Positions 48,610-60,877 of a stretch of DNA of 64,000 nucleotides are shown here, one piece after another; the stretch's first letter is position 1, and the number at the start of each line of letters is the position of its first letter. The position numbers and the translations under genes were made by a program. The notes below the pieces were generated by a model. That model had not been told where the DNA came from and did not search any database. It saw only the letters and a list, made by a program, of their open reading frames with translations. This DNA is from Prosapia bicincta (Eukaryota > Arthropoda > Insecta > Hemiptera > Cercopidae): contig JBAIZL010000005.1 in the NCBI GenBank assembly GCA_036971475.1, positions 176,691,886 to 176,755,885 of the forward strand. The letters are read 5' to 3'.

Positions 48610-49110
48610 GGAGTATTAAGATATTCAGGATTACGTTGTGGCATTAGATTTGTTCGTTATCCTAAGGCAATAAATATCTCAGTTATGGTGTGGCTTTATG
48701 ATATTCAGATAGGTTGTGGTATTTCGTTTGTCAGATATGTTGGAACATTCAGATATTCAGGAATTCGTTGTGGCAATAGGTTTGTTAGTTATCCAAAGGC
48801 ATTAAGACATTATGGTGTTGCATAAAGATAATCAGGTACTTGCGGTATTACGTTTTACAGGTATGCCGTAACATTATAGGATATTCAGGATTACATTATG
48901 GTAAAAAGGCCGTTACTTAGCCTGAGGCAATTAAATTCTCAGTTATGCTGTGGCTTTAAGATATTCATATACGTTGTGGTATTGCGTGTATCAGATATTT
49001 TGGAACATTAAGATATTCAGGATTACGTTGTGGCATTACGTTTGTTAGTTATCTTAAGGCAATAAATTTCTCAATTACGCTGTGACATTAAGGTATTCAG
49101 GATTACGCAA
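48610..49110. repeat. Degenerate composite tandem repeat, about 131 bp (80 + 51)
   Basis: The landmark agatattcagg and its variants occur near 48617, 48697, 48748, 48823, 48877, 48958, 49010 and 49089. Spacings alternate about 80 and 51 bp, so the real unit is about 131 bp made of two related halves. Shared blocks are ttacgttgtggcatt and gttatcctaaggcaataaa. Confidence 0.75.
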
Positions 49111-50405
49111 AAAATATCAATTAATTGTGATTAATTAAGGAAGATGTAGGCTATATCATCGCATCGCGTTTGTAGGGTTGCAAACCTATAGGAGACCAAC
49201 TCTCTAAGAGGGTCAAAAGCAGTGAATGCTAGTAACACTCCCTGGTACGTAGAAGGAATGGCATGGAAGACATAGAGGGCGATGGCATGGGTACAATGAT
49301 AGTAACAATAGGGGGAATTTATATCACCGCGAAGCAGTGTAGTGTTTCTTTGTCATATACTAACCACACTTTGTATTGTTAGGATTGCGGTTATCAGGAT
49401 AGGGCAAAGCCAGGCAATTGTGACTCAGACTTAAATGGATTGCTCAATAAATTCAAACTCTGAAATACTGAAAGATGAGATAGTAAATTATGAGTAACAA
49501 AATACCAATAGAAATAAATAATAATTATGTAAATCTTAAATGTAAGATTTATTGATGCTAAAGCTGAGCAATATGTTGCGACAACTTCATTACATTTTAT
49601 AGATACATGACAGCTGGTTATCGTTTTCTAGATATCTCGATATAAAGCGTCATTCAGGAAAATGACCCTACTCCAGAGGAAACAATTAAAATGGGCTCAT
49701 TATTCTGGCCCGGTCCAGCTTCATACAAACAATCTTTTGAATATATCTTGAATTATCAAGATAATAACTTTAAATAATGGTTTATTGTACCTAAAGCAGA
49801 ATTTTTAAATTGTAAGATAATACAGGAAGAATAAGTAAACCCTAAAATGATTGAGTATATGTGAGATGGATTTGAAATATCAAATTGCATCTTTAGTTAA
49901 TAAGTGAAATAAATTAGAATCACTTAAACGGTAGAACCACTGCAAAATAATATATATGAAATAAAGACAAATTTAATAATATAAAATTCATTAAACAGTG
50001 AAAACCCCTTCGACAGAACTAGCTAAACCACATAATTATAAAACTAACCTGGATGTTTCTTCAACAGGTTCCATTGCAAGATTAATTCATAGAGCATTGA
50101 GAAAGTTGTAGAAAATGAAATATGTTAAAAGTCTGAATTGAAAAGCATTTTGAATATATATAAATATGTGTGTGTGTTTTTTCATTGCTAAATATCCCTG
50201 AAACTAGCGTACTTTAATTATCTTTATTGATGAAACAAAATCCCCTTAATAAGAAAGGAAAAATTAATAATCTTGTTTTAATGAAAACAAATTATCTTTA
50301 TATGTGACACTGTTGCTCAATACTAAGAAAGAAGAAATATCATGGAGAATGTAAATCGGTTATTCTACCTTCCCACCAGATTAAAATATTGAAAGAGAAA
50401 AACAA
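49111..50405. other. AT-rich noncoding stretch
   Basis: A slightly GC-richer part at 49150-49420 is unrecognised; the rest is featureless. Confidence 0.45.
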
Positions 50406-50409
50406 ATTG

Positions 50410-50515
50410 TTTGGTGTCTGGCCTTTTAATAAGACTTGATAAGTCAAAATAACTAAAGGAAACATAAACTGTTGTTCCGTCTCGTTTCATCTCCGAACGA
50501 GATATTGTCGCACTA
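50410..50515 (+). repeat. Dispersed repeat, copy 2 (plus strand)
   Basis: Matches the minus-strand copy at 36695-36870 over about 90 bp (gtgtctggcctttt ... aaactgttgttccgtctcg). Confidence 0.6.
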
Positions 50516-50839
50516 AGGAAGCCATGAGTAACCTATTTATTGTAATATAATTGTGAAAAATAAAAAACGTGATGCCTTGATGCTGTATAAAATTTCTTAT
50601 TTCAATCAGCAATATTTTAAAAGAATAAAGTAAAACACTAGGGTACCGTCTATCAATAAAAAAAGATTTGAAAATAGGGCTGACAACGATTGGTTTATTT
50701 ATTAAGGTGTGAGGCAATTGCTCGTATGGTTATAGTCTGGTACGAAGGGTAGAGAGTGATTACAAATATGGAAATGTCCCAGAGATGATCATTAAAGTAA
50801 TTATAAGCAATATATGGGAGATACAATCGGAAAATTACT

Positions 50840-51350
50840 ATATAGCCTAGCCAGTGTTGTTTATATGAATTTAGAAATCCTCTATATCCAGATCATGATA
50901 ATGTACCTACTCGATACACCCTTATTAGAAAAAGAAGAGGAATGAAAGGTAGGTGAAAATAAAGTTAAAGCAAGGAAGGACAAGTTCCTCATTTACTGGG
51001 AAAACTATGGTATTGCGAAAAAGAAGAGAAAAAAGCGTAGGTGGAACTAGGTTGAAGAATGGAACGGACATGTTTCTAATTTATTGCGATATTTCAAGGT
51101 TAGTGTAGCAAGGGTCGCCTATATGAATTAGCATTCTTCTCTTACTAAATATTTGTAAAAAAAGGGAAAGAAAGTAGGTAAAATTAAATAGAAGAAAAGA
51201 ATGAAATTTATCCCCTTTTACTGGGAAAATATTGGGTCAAGATCCTTGTAAAAGTTGGAGTTCTCTCTTTCTCTATTAGACGTACTCAATAAACCACCCT
51301 TGTAAAAAAATGCAAAAGAAGGGCAAATGAAATTGAGTAAGACAGAGGAG
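50840..51350. repeat. Degenerate tandem repeat, unit about 140 bp with deletions
   Basis: Blocks recur: aaaagaagag...gtaggt near 50930, 51020 and 51165; ttactgggaaaa or ttattgcgatat near 50995, 51078 and 51219; and cacccttattag or cacccttgtaaa near 50918 and 51295. Uneven spacing (about 83 and 140 bp) points to internal deletion in one copy. Confidence 0.55.
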
Positions 51351-53740
51351 TTGGCATAACGTTACCCTCAATAGCATCGAGTGGAAGGGTTGCTACATTA
51401 AATTACATCAGCAGAATGATAACAGGTGACTCCCGACACCTGAAACCTTCTAGGAGTTAAACAAGTTTCCTCTTATTATCCATCCGAGATTTCCTTTATT
51501 ATATTCAAAACAATAAGTAACGATTAGTAATCTTCCGTTCCGAAAGAGCTTTACCAGGTTCACCAAAAAAAAAGGGTATGACTTTTCCGTCAGGTATTTA
51601 TGATGAAGCAGAATATAAGAATGGTAAAACTAGGACACCAATGGAAAATATTGAGTAAAAACTCAAACTCAACGCAGGAAATTAAAACCATATCTTTTGA
51701 ATCTTAAATCTAATCATATCTCTTAAAACTTAAAATACAAACGATATATATAAGACAGTTCTAAACTTTAATTGGTAAAAAGCCATAAAGTAAAGATTAT
51801 CCTAACTGGATAAACTACATCCTCTCACAAAACTAACAGACAATTATTGCAACGGAAGAGAATTAGAAGTAGATAATACCCTTTCCTGGTCAACACACAA
51901 AGACTTAATACAAAATTAATCGCCTCTCTTCGGGCTATTGTTCAGAGGCTATTGAAGCATATAAATTGGATCATTAATACAAGACACTACACATTAACAA
52001 TGCATTAACACAGCCAATGCCGGAGATCGATATTTGCTCGATTACTTTAATGTGAATTTACCCAAATATTTTGTAATTACTATGTATTAATGCGTCTAAT
52101 AATAATAAATTATTATTTTTTATCGCCATGTACATTCTGTAAATTATAAGCAAAAACAGAGAAGTACATAAAAGTTAGATTTATAAATCTAATATATCAG
52201 CTTTAACTAATATTCATTTATTTTCGTATAATGTGCATTTAAAGCTATATAATAATTTTATTTATACATGTAAGTATTTTAAACACATTTCCTGTACTTG
52301 TTAAACACTACCAGACGTTTAGTACTTACACAACAAACGTAGTGTTAAAGGTAACCTAGCATGTATGTATTAATAGAAGAGCATGTATGGGGTGTCAGAC
52401 TCAATCAGACTCTGTTAGGCCATTTTATCCCAGAATCAATCATTTAGCATGAAACCGTTAATAGGTAGCCAGTATTGTAAATCAGCTACATCAAGGATGT
52501 TAATTGCAATACATCGTTTAAAGCCAATATACTCTATTTTCATTTGATAATAGCATTCTTTGTATGCACCTAAATTAAGAATATACTGTAAGTAAAATTA
52601 CTTGGAGGATTTACTAATAAATATTTTATTCAATTAATAAATTTGAAACAATATAGGAACAATATTTTAGGTATAGTACAATGTATAAAATATGATTTAC
52701 AATCATAATTTAATATTTTTAAACGACTAATAACTGTATATGTGTTAAATTTTTCTTTAAAACTACTCTAGGAATGTTTACCAATATTGGTATATAGGGG
52801 GTTTTTAATCTCAGGATACCAATGGGTTGAGTCAACATTTTCCGATATATATATTTATTTATTCATTTATTCATTTATTAAAACACAGCATACGCTATTA
52901 TTTCTCCCAAACGGACAAATCATCCATTTGTTATTAAGTTTAATGCGTAGGTATCCATTGCCTGAATTCAACCCCATCTACTCTACCCCTCTATGAGTAA
53001 CATATATGTTGCGTGTAGTCATTATAATGACTTTGTTTCTCGCTTTCTATTGGTCGCAATATTTTAAACTTATTTGAATAGTTAAAAGTGTTTAAAAGTT
53101 TTTTCTTTAAGCAATAAATAAAGGATGTCTTTGTCGTTAACATGCTGTAAATCCCGTAATCGCTAAAAGAAGCCCAGACATCCGGACGGCTTCTTGAATG
53201 GAGGAAAGTTCGAAATTTCATTAGTGTTTAGTGAATTGCCAAACGAAGTTATAATCATATTTCCTGAACATTGCACATCTAATTAGTTTTAGAGTTTTAG
53301 AAAGTTATTAAATGTTTTATAGGACAATACATAATTGTTTTAAATGATATTTTTATAACTTTGTTTTATAATGAAATATAGTTTTCAGTATAAAATATTC
53401 CATATTTAGAAACGATTTACAACAAAGGGAATTTAAAAACGACTTTAAAGAATCACATTATTATCAAAAGCTGGGTGACGCTACAGTAAAATCAATTCAA
53501 ATAGAAATCATACTTTCCTTATAAAAGTTTAAAACGAATATTTTTAATTTAAAAGATTTTCTGAAACAAATAGATTGGAGTGTAATGCTTAAGGGAAAAA
53601 TTGGTTGGAGAAATATCACAGAACAAAAATTATGGTTTACTATTAATATGTACTTACTATTAAAAGCTCTAATTTAAAACTTAATTTTTAAAAACAATGA
53701 AATAATGATAGTAACTAACTGCTTACAGTCAAGTGACTTA
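51351..53740. other. AT-rich noncoding stretch
   Basis: No gene or element recognised. Small frames 52787-52996 (plus) and 53221-52991 (minus) show no known protein. Confidence 0.5.
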
Positions 53741-53747
53741 TGTGAGA

Positions 53748-53955
53748 AATGGTGGATCTCCCTTACTGTGTATGGAAACAATTAGCTGGAAACGCCAACA
53801 ATTGCTCCCTAGGCTTACCCTTAGTACGCGTACTCGCCGTCTAATCGACTTGGGATAGGAAATAGCTCTCACAAAGGTTTTAGCACTACAATGTATGCAA
53901 CCCAAGACCTTTAGGTTAGTAGTCATGTGCTCTCATACTAGACAACTCAGTCACC
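53748..53955 (-). mobile_element. tRNA-derived SINE relic
   Basis: On the minus strand, tgagttgtctagtatgagagc (about 53950-53930) resembles an RNA polymerase III A box in a D-arm setting. It is followed by gactactaacctaaaggtc and gtcttgggttgcatac (about 53908-53892), a B-box-like T arm. A tRNA-unrelated body continues to about 53748. The order and spacing fit a tRNA-headed SINE. It is diverged from a working tRNA. Confidence 0.65.
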
Positions 53956-54724
53956 AAGTAAAGTTGCATCGTATACGTTTCGGCAACCATGCACGGAAGA
54001 GCGGGTGTATTTAACTCGGTCAACTGTTTTACCTCTCGTAAAAGTAATCATTTTCCAACCTAACTGGATTCTTTGTAGCTATATTATAATGTATTAATCC
54101 TTTATATTAACATTCTAACATGATGCTTTGTTTAACATATAAAAGTATCTTCAAGTGGGTATAGTGAAGAGAAAATAGGTTTGTATTTTTCCAAAACTTT
54201 CAGGGCGCCACCATCAGTTTTATTACTTTTTACGTGTCTCTAGAGACTTCTTGCATCAGAAAGTATAATTATGTTTCCAGAATAGAATGCGTGGATAAAA
54301 GGAAACATTACAAACAGATATATTTACAGTTTCATATTTATCGATTACAAGATGAATTATAGAATTTTAATGTTTATACGGAGATTACACTTCAGCTCCT
54401 GGACTGTTCTACAAAAATGCAAATTTAACTTTCATGCTAAATTAAATAGTGAGGAAATCAGTATTGGTTACTTTTTTACGATTGTTTTAAATTTATTATT
54501 ACTTTATATAGATGGGAATGCTAGTGAAAGGCAAATCAGCTGTTTCATTCATCATATTATTCTTATCCTATATAACATCATAAATGTGTTCGCAAAAGGT
54601 CTTCCATTTTGCCGCCAGTTAGGACTAGTACTGAACATGCTGGACCGCCCTCAAATTTACAGGCCTCTATTCCTAAAAATTTAAAAAAATTATTGAATAA
54701 TTAAATATATTTGTAAAATTAACC

Positions 54725-54885
54725 CTTTGAGAGCCGTTGGTACATGTATCCTAAGATTGAGGTTAACTGGTTGGGTTTTTAATTACCACTAGACCAGCAT
54801 CTATATTGGGCAAGTTACGGCATTAATCTTAACTCTACAATGGCTCAACCACGACCGCGTTGGAGGGGAACTGAGCCAAACGAAA
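54725..54885 (-). mobile_element. Possible second SINE relic
   Basis: The minus strand has tggtctagtggtaat at about 54796-54782, a near-consensus A box, inside about 150 bp of GC-richer sequence. The B box is not clear, so the assignment is weak. Confidence 0.35.
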
Positions 54886-55480
54886 AATCACAGGAGAGTT
54901 TCACCTAATAACATCAGTATAAACGTAAATAGAATTAAGAATTAAATAAAACTGACTTATAATCAATATATTGATAAATAATAATAATAATAATATATAT
55001 GATCATAGATTTTCTTATTAGCATGTCAGTCATCTCCTGTGAAAATAATTATACAAACTCTAAACAAACTTATATATAGTTTTATATATATATATATATA
55101 TAGTTATAGTTTGTACTTAAACTGTTTCTAGAGTTTAGAACGTGTGTATTTATACTAGTTGATGAAGAAGTTATTTAAACACGTAGTAAATTATTAGTGA
55201 TTGCGTTTTGGCGTTTGCTATTATTTATTAATGACTTTGATCGAATTTTGGGGCAATAGATTTAACAAATAATGATCCGCAACAAAATATAAAACCAACA
55301 AAAACTTATTACATTAATCAGCCTCATGTCAGTAAATCTCTATTTCAGTATCAAACAACAGTGTCCAGATACCTATACTCTCTTTACTTGAGTTCCGTAA
55401 GAAGTTTAATACAAAATGTAGCTACAATTATATTTCTATATCTATTTATAATTGTCTTATATTTCACAGTTTTAGAAACG

Positions 55481-55535
<55 letters not shown>

Positions 55536-55704
55536 AATATAAAAGATGTAACAGATATAAGATTAAACTTATTTTTAATTTAACGAATAATTTCTCTAAT
55601 ATTTATAATAATATTATCATTAAATGCAACTCCGGTTATGAATACAAACTAGTTCATTAATTCAATATCGGAAACTCAGTATTACCTCATAGATATATTT
55701 TTCC
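54886..55704. repeat. AT-rich DNA with (AT)n microsatellites
   Basis: (AT)n at 55084-55102 and 55486-55532; otherwise featureless. Confidence 0.85.
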
Positions 55705-55726
55705 ATGATAGTGAAGCGAGCTATAT

Positions 55727-56514
55727 CGATAAGATCGACTTACCGACATATTTACAAAAGCCTTGTAAAAGGAATGCCAGCAATTATAAATTCAATTCCT
55801 GCAAATTTTAATAAAAGTTTTATTTCATCGAAAAAGAAGAGAAAGATTAATTTTAAATATTTTTTAAAAGTAAAGCAATTGTTCAGTATAGCTTATATTA
55901 AAGATAGTTTTCTAATTATAATAAACACTAAGGGTAATAATCATTGTTTGTTTAAGTATAGAAAGTTTAGAAAAAATAACGCTTGAAAACACAAAGAATA
56001 ACATAAACAAAGAGGACATTTATTGAAAACATATTGTCTAAAGAAGGTAGTTATAGTTTATAAAAAAAATACAGTCGATGACGATGGATGAAAAGTTCTT
56101 CACAGGCTAGGGTTTGGGGGGGGGGGGGTAGGTAGCCCTTGAGGACTTTCACGCACACGGTATATACTGTCGCTCCTATTGCTGCCCCTACTACAAAACC
56201 CACCAGAAAGTCCTTGGTCCACTGCTTCATCCTGGCTCATCCGGACTTCATTTAGAGACAAATCGATAAGACCGACTTACCTATATATTTACAAAAGACT
56301 TGGGTGAGGAATTATAGCAATTGTAAATTGAGTTCTTCAATTTTTATTAAACGTATTTTTTCATCGAAAAAGAAGAGAAAGATTGATTTTTGAATATATT
56401 TTGTTTTGTGGAAACAATTATTAAGTACAACTTATATTAAAGATAGTTTTCTAATTAAAATGAATATTAAGGATAATTAATGTTTGTTTGGGCCAGAAAG
56501 GGTTTTTAAATGAA
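55727..56514. repeat. 260-bp direct duplication flanking a unique segment
   Basis: 55727-55986 and 56264-56514 match over their length: cgataagatcgacttac against cgataagaccgacttac, both containing tcatcgaaaaagaagagaaa and attaaagatagttttctaat. The shift is 537 bp. The left copy keeps a 93-codon Lys/Ile-rich frame on the plus strand (55705-55986); in the right copy it is broken. The unique DNA between them is GC-richer and carries a small minus-strand ORF. Confidence 0.85.
56051..56230 (-). CDS. Small single-pass membrane protein ORF with poly-Pro
   Basis: The ATG at 56230 opens a 59-codon frame: MKQWTKDF, then a hydrophobic segment LVGFVVGAAIGATVYTVCV (about residues 9-27) with small-residue packing motifs, then KVLKGYL and a Pro run coded by a 13-base poly-C. 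After the Pro run the frame as given reads on to TAA at 56053-56051. With one C fewer it would end within three codons, so the tail is uncertain. It looks like a small membrane protein from a virus or mobile element, or a host microprotein. I cannot name it. Confidence 0.4.
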   Translation of the reverse strand: MKQWTKDFLVGFVVGAAIGATVYTVCVKVLKGYLPPPPQTLACEELFIHRHRLYFFYKL

Positions 56515-56754
56515 CTAATAATATATCACTGGTAATAAGGGGTAGTATTTTGGTAACGAGTACTAATTACATTTTTATATAAAAACATTTTAATTACATT
56601 TCATTTATCTGCCCAAAGTAGCAATTGCTTCTATTTTCGTTTTGAGTTTAGCACGTTAAACATTCAAACTTATTTAGACAACTAAAAATAGTATTAAAAA
56701 TGTTCTAGAAGTTTAAAAATATATACAACCCGAAATATATGTAAGTACGCACGC
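56515..56754. other. AT-rich spacer
   Basis: Nothing recognised. Confidence 0.4.
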
Positions 56755-57047
56755 TCATTCAGTCTCACACATAATGTCCTCATCGGGTAGGAAATAGTTA
56801 TTTCTCTTAACCATGGCTGTTAGCAGACTACTCCATGCAAGCGGAGGTCCATACGCGATGTGAATATTAACCCAGATTTCCAGTACCATGAGATCATTAT
56901 GTCTTTTCCTTATTCTCGCATAATTCCATCTACTCTTATATATCCTTTTCCTCACAAGGGGCTGCAATGGGGGAACAACAATAGAGGAGACCCCGATAGA
57001 GAGTAGGTCTATGTCAGGTGAGTCGTCGTGCAGAAACCTACAGACTT
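56755..57047 (-). CDS. Coding-looking segment, possibly a terminal exon
   Basis: The minus-strand frame ends at TGA 56755 and is open upstream to about 57160 without any ATG until residue 64 of the segment. An acceptor-like site, ttctaac (branch-point-like) ... gtttaaatatag, precedes 57047, giving phase 2 in. The product has KVCRFLHDDSPDIDLLSIGV, a Pro-rich VVPPLQPLVRKR, a basic region and EIWVNIHIAYGPPLAW, ending NNYFLPDEDIMCETE. The composition is balanced and unlike AT noise, and GC content is above the surroundings. No family recognised. Confidence 0.4.
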
Positions 57048-57063
57048 TACTATATTTAAACAC

Positions 57064-58660
57064 AAGTGCAGTTAGAAAACGAGTGTTGTCATTACATAAA
57101 AGAGTGAAAAGGTAATGGCACTGCCTACTTTGAAATAGCAGGATTTCCCTCCAAATATATAACTAATAAAATCCTAATGTTCTCAACTAAAATATAGATA
57201 TTTTGTTCATGAACGTTTTAGTGTCCATTGTTTAGTACATCAAAACCGATTGAAATTTCGAGAGACATTTTAAAAATATTCATTTTAATTAAATCTACAA
57301 AAATCTATTAAAATAAATGATTTATAAGGTTTTGTGTTGTAATTTTGGTGTAATCAATTAATGACAGCTTGTTTCAAAAGAACACAAATATCGTAATATG
57401 CCAAAACACATTGAAAAAATAAAAAGTATTGCCATCTAAAGGAACAAGTTTATTTCAATTAAATTTTATCCCCCCCGCATACCTAATTAATTTTCAAGAT
57501 AATTAATTCAATCCCCAATTACTTAATACTGATTAAAGGTTTTATTGATAGAAACACTATTTCATATTTTTATGTTTTATTTTATCAAAAGTTATTTCAT
57601 GAAGCCTATTACAATAATTACAGAGGAATTTATTTAAATATAAATTACTTTATTTATTACCTGATAAGTTTTTATAGTCACATTTAAACTTCATAATGTA
57701 CAATAAAAAATTAAGTAAAAATTTATGTCTCAAAATAGTTGTTCTGCAACATAACCGATAACATAAAATTAGCTGTTCTATGAAACGATACGCTGTCACT
57801 TAATTTATTCTAAAGTAATAGTTAACAAATACATATGTACAACTATATCTCTGTCTCTGTTGTTATTAAAGATATTTGTGATCTTTTATAACTTCTATTT
57901 TAAGATTATGAACTTTAAAATTGACAATTAATTTTATAGCTCAGATATTAAATGACTTCAAGGTCCTTGGTAAATAACTAAAATTATTCAAATGAATAAA
58001 TATTCTCGTTCAATTTGATGAATCAATTATGAACTTAATAAGTATTAAGAAACGGTCAAATTTCCTTTAAAAATTGACTTTTTTTCTAGGAAAAAAATTA
58101 ATTGAACCATTGTTGTCTGGCTTAAAATACAGTTGAAGTTAAAAAACGTTGTTATTTAAAAGTGAAACAAATCACGTATTCTCATAAAAGGGTTTCTGTA
58201 TTTCCCTTAAAGTTCCATTTGGTTATCCAATACTCCTGGATCGATAGGATGTTTATTAAGTAAATTTATTCCTAAACATAAAAATATGTAATAAATTACA
58301 ACTAGTAATAATATAAGACGTAAGTTTGCGTAAGACTTCGCAGTTAAACTGGGCAATTAACAAATAGTTTTACCATTGTAATAAGCCTGAAGCACAAATT
58401 TGTTACAAAGGCATAAAGGACTCTAGTGGATGAGAATCTTTCATTAGAAAAGACAGGAATAATACTCTATGCTCTATTTAACTGCCAACTTTACCTAACC
58501 TTCAAAGGTGTTAAACACTCTAATACTTAAATTCTCAAATAAGTTTATGAATTCTGAATATCTTAAGACGTGGCTATTAAACAGTCTCTCTAAATAAGGA
58601 AAAATCAAAGTTACTCTCTGTGTTTAAAATAATTGTAATAAAAATAAAAATTGAGTTGTC
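57064..58660. other. AT-rich noncoding stretch
   Basis: Nothing recognised. Confidence 0.55.
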
Positions 58661-58667
58661 TCAGATG

Positions 58668-59130
58668 AGCCCTGCTCCTAGTGGACATCATTGTGACTGT
58701 TTCCCACTATATCCCTCTTCGCCTTCAACTATATCTGAGTGCATCTTTCATATTACACTGCATCGTTGCTGTCTTTCATTTCAAGGCCTCCGTCATCCAC
58801 TATATCGTCCCCGTTTACCACTGCAACGGTGTCCAGTATTCTATTGCATCAACCCCTCCGCTTTCAACTGAATCGCTCACACGTCATACACCACACAGCC
58901 ACTCTTGTCTTTCACATCTTCGCCTCTGCATTTCACTTCATCCCAATATCATTGCATCTCCTCCTTCTTCCATTACATCGTTTCTCCGTTTTCCATTACA
59001 TCACATCCATGTTTATCTGTACCACCGCTCCCGGGTAACACCGCATTAAACCCCGATTCACTTCCAATACAACACTTAATTTTTATTCTCTGCATCTGCC
59101 CTCCTCCGTCTCCCACTATATTCATGCAGC
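58668..59130. repeat. Pyrimidine-rich degenerate minisatellite
   Basis: C/T-rich on the plus strand with recurring ttccattacatc and cctccgt-like blocks at irregular 30-35-bp spacing. The four overlapping open frames here (58620-59138) are Ser/His/Leu-rich artefacts of this composition. Confidence 0.6.
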
Positions 59131-59440
59131 GGCTTTAAGATGCATGTTATTATCATCTGTAACAGATCTTACAACGTAACGGTAAGTCGCTAACTCTTTG
59201 TGACCGTAGCGATATTCATACTCGCTATACAATATTAAATAAAAGGAATTTAAAAATTTGTTTTAATAAAAATGTGGACAATGAGCATGACTGTATACAT
59301 ATATACTCGTACATAATATAAGATTATTTAAAATTCAACCATATATGTAGTAAAGCACTTGGTTATAGTACGTTACATTGATAAAATGCTGAAGCATAAA
59401 ATTTTATAAATATAATTGTAAATAAAATTACTATGCAATG

Positions 59441-59442
<2 letters not shown>

Positions 59443-59522
<80 letters not shown>
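59443..59522. repeat. (CA)n followed by (AT)n microsatellite
   Basis: A pure compound microsatellite. Confidence 0.95.
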
Positions 59523-59530
<8 letters not shown>

Positions 59531-60520
59531 GTTTATGTGATTGTGTGTGTATTTTCCTTTTTATAAGTGTTGTCGAACACTGATAAATGATTATTAAATG
59601 TATTTCCGAATATTATGAATTCCAAATGAATTTATTGCTTTCAACTGAAGAAGCAGAAGGCAAGAATGCAATCACAGTTCCACCACGTTGTATGTCAAGA
59701 TGGTGTCTACAGATGGGGCAGCGTAATCAATCTTCTCTCTGTGACATTAGCTGTTGCAAATCTCTTCTAAACAGCTGCTTTTGAACAACACCCAAACAGA
59801 TGGAAAATAATTAGTGTCAGCTCGAAATTACAAGAATGTTTAATTGGATTACATGTTTTAGAAAGTCAATGTATAAATAAAAATTAAAAGCCTATGCATG
59901 CCTGTTGTGAAAACGTTTTGTTTTTAGTTTAATACGTTTTGGAATTTACCATTTTACATATTTTCTTTAAGAAAAGCACTTTTGTAAAGATTTTATTTAT
60001 CACAATAAATCCTTGTGAAAGTATAGGGCTATATTATAGCGGTGCCTTACTATGTATTTATACTCGTCCATGGTTTTTGTATGGATCGTGTAGGATATTA
60101 AAAACAGGAAGAAAGAATAAAAGTTAAAATATGTCAGAGGGGAATTAAACAATTTCATTTTAAAACAAGTCCTTTGAAGTACTTTTGAAATATTTTTGAT
60201 ATTAACTCAACATTATTTTGATGTATAAATTTAACCGGTTAGAGGGTGGTCTAAAAAAATCTATCGATTAACCTAAAGGTAGATTGTAAATTCAAAATTT
60301 CGTAATACGTAAAGATAATAATACAAATTTACCTCTTGGTTTTAAGAGTTTAAGTATTTCTTACCTATTTAGGACGTATTTTAGTAATTTTTACTAACAT
60401 ATGACTATTTTGTGACAATGAGACCAAGTGGTTCACGTGAAGGTTATGACAAAAAGAACTGAATAGATTTCAGGAGCCTAGAAGCTGGTAATATAAAAAC
60501 CTTACTTCCTACTTACCAGT
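59523..60520. other. AT-rich noncoding stretch
   Basis: A 65-codon frame at 59587-59784 contains a Cys-rich part of normal composition but no recognisable domain or splice context. Confidence 0.4.
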
Positions 60521-60766
60521 TAAATCACCCACTCTTGTCATTTTTACCGCACGATGACTCGCCGATCAATAAAGTTGGGCAGCCAGCAAAACACTGACTC
60601 TTGCTGACTTTAAATTTCTCTTCAAGTGTAGGGCAGGGACAAAGGTGGTTTGCATCCATGGCATCTCCTCAATGTAACGGACAGACGTCGGTGGTACAAC
60701 AATGCGATAGAGTGGTTTTGAGAGGTAATCGTCGCCAGTGATAGTTCTGTTATTTGCTACGCTCAT
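60520..60766 (-). other. Coding-looking segment in two frames
   Basis: The frame 60766-60566 starts MSVANNRTITGDDYLSKPLY. An overlapping frame (about 60660-60530) reads MDANHLCPCPTLEEKF, SQCFAGCPTLLIGESSCG and ends near a donor-like gtaaaa; it is Cys-rich like a small secreted peptide. At most one frame can be the real one. GC content is well above the surroundings. No family assigned. Confidence 0.3.
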
Positions 60767-60791
60767 CTATTTATGATAAAGCTTTTTGTTT

Positions 60792-60877
60792 TTAATCTTG
60801 ACAGTTTCTTATTTTTGATAGCCAGTAGGCGCTAGATTTTTCTCTTTCGTTTACAGGTGTATCTATAATAGTTTCGA
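60792..60877 (-). CDS. Possible terminal exon of a short secreted or membrane peptide
   Basis: An excellent acceptor, gtccctctctcttttctcag, precedes 60877. The phase-1 frame reads ETIIDTPVNEREKSSAYWL then SKIRNCQD and TAA. It joins in phase with the donor at 61346. Alternatively, an unspliced 86-codon frame starting at ATG 61052 (A at -3) reads straight through this acceptor in the same frame, with PLSLSLFS coded by the pyrimidine tract. Confidence 0.4.

Noticed and set aside
53885..53955. Functional tRNA gene
   Set aside because: A- and B-box-like parts are present, but the arms do not pair as a tRNA and a SINE body follows.
58620..59138. Overlapping Ser/His/Leu-rich genes
   Set aside because: Three frames are open together over a pyrimidine-rich degenerate repeat, which is composition, not coding.
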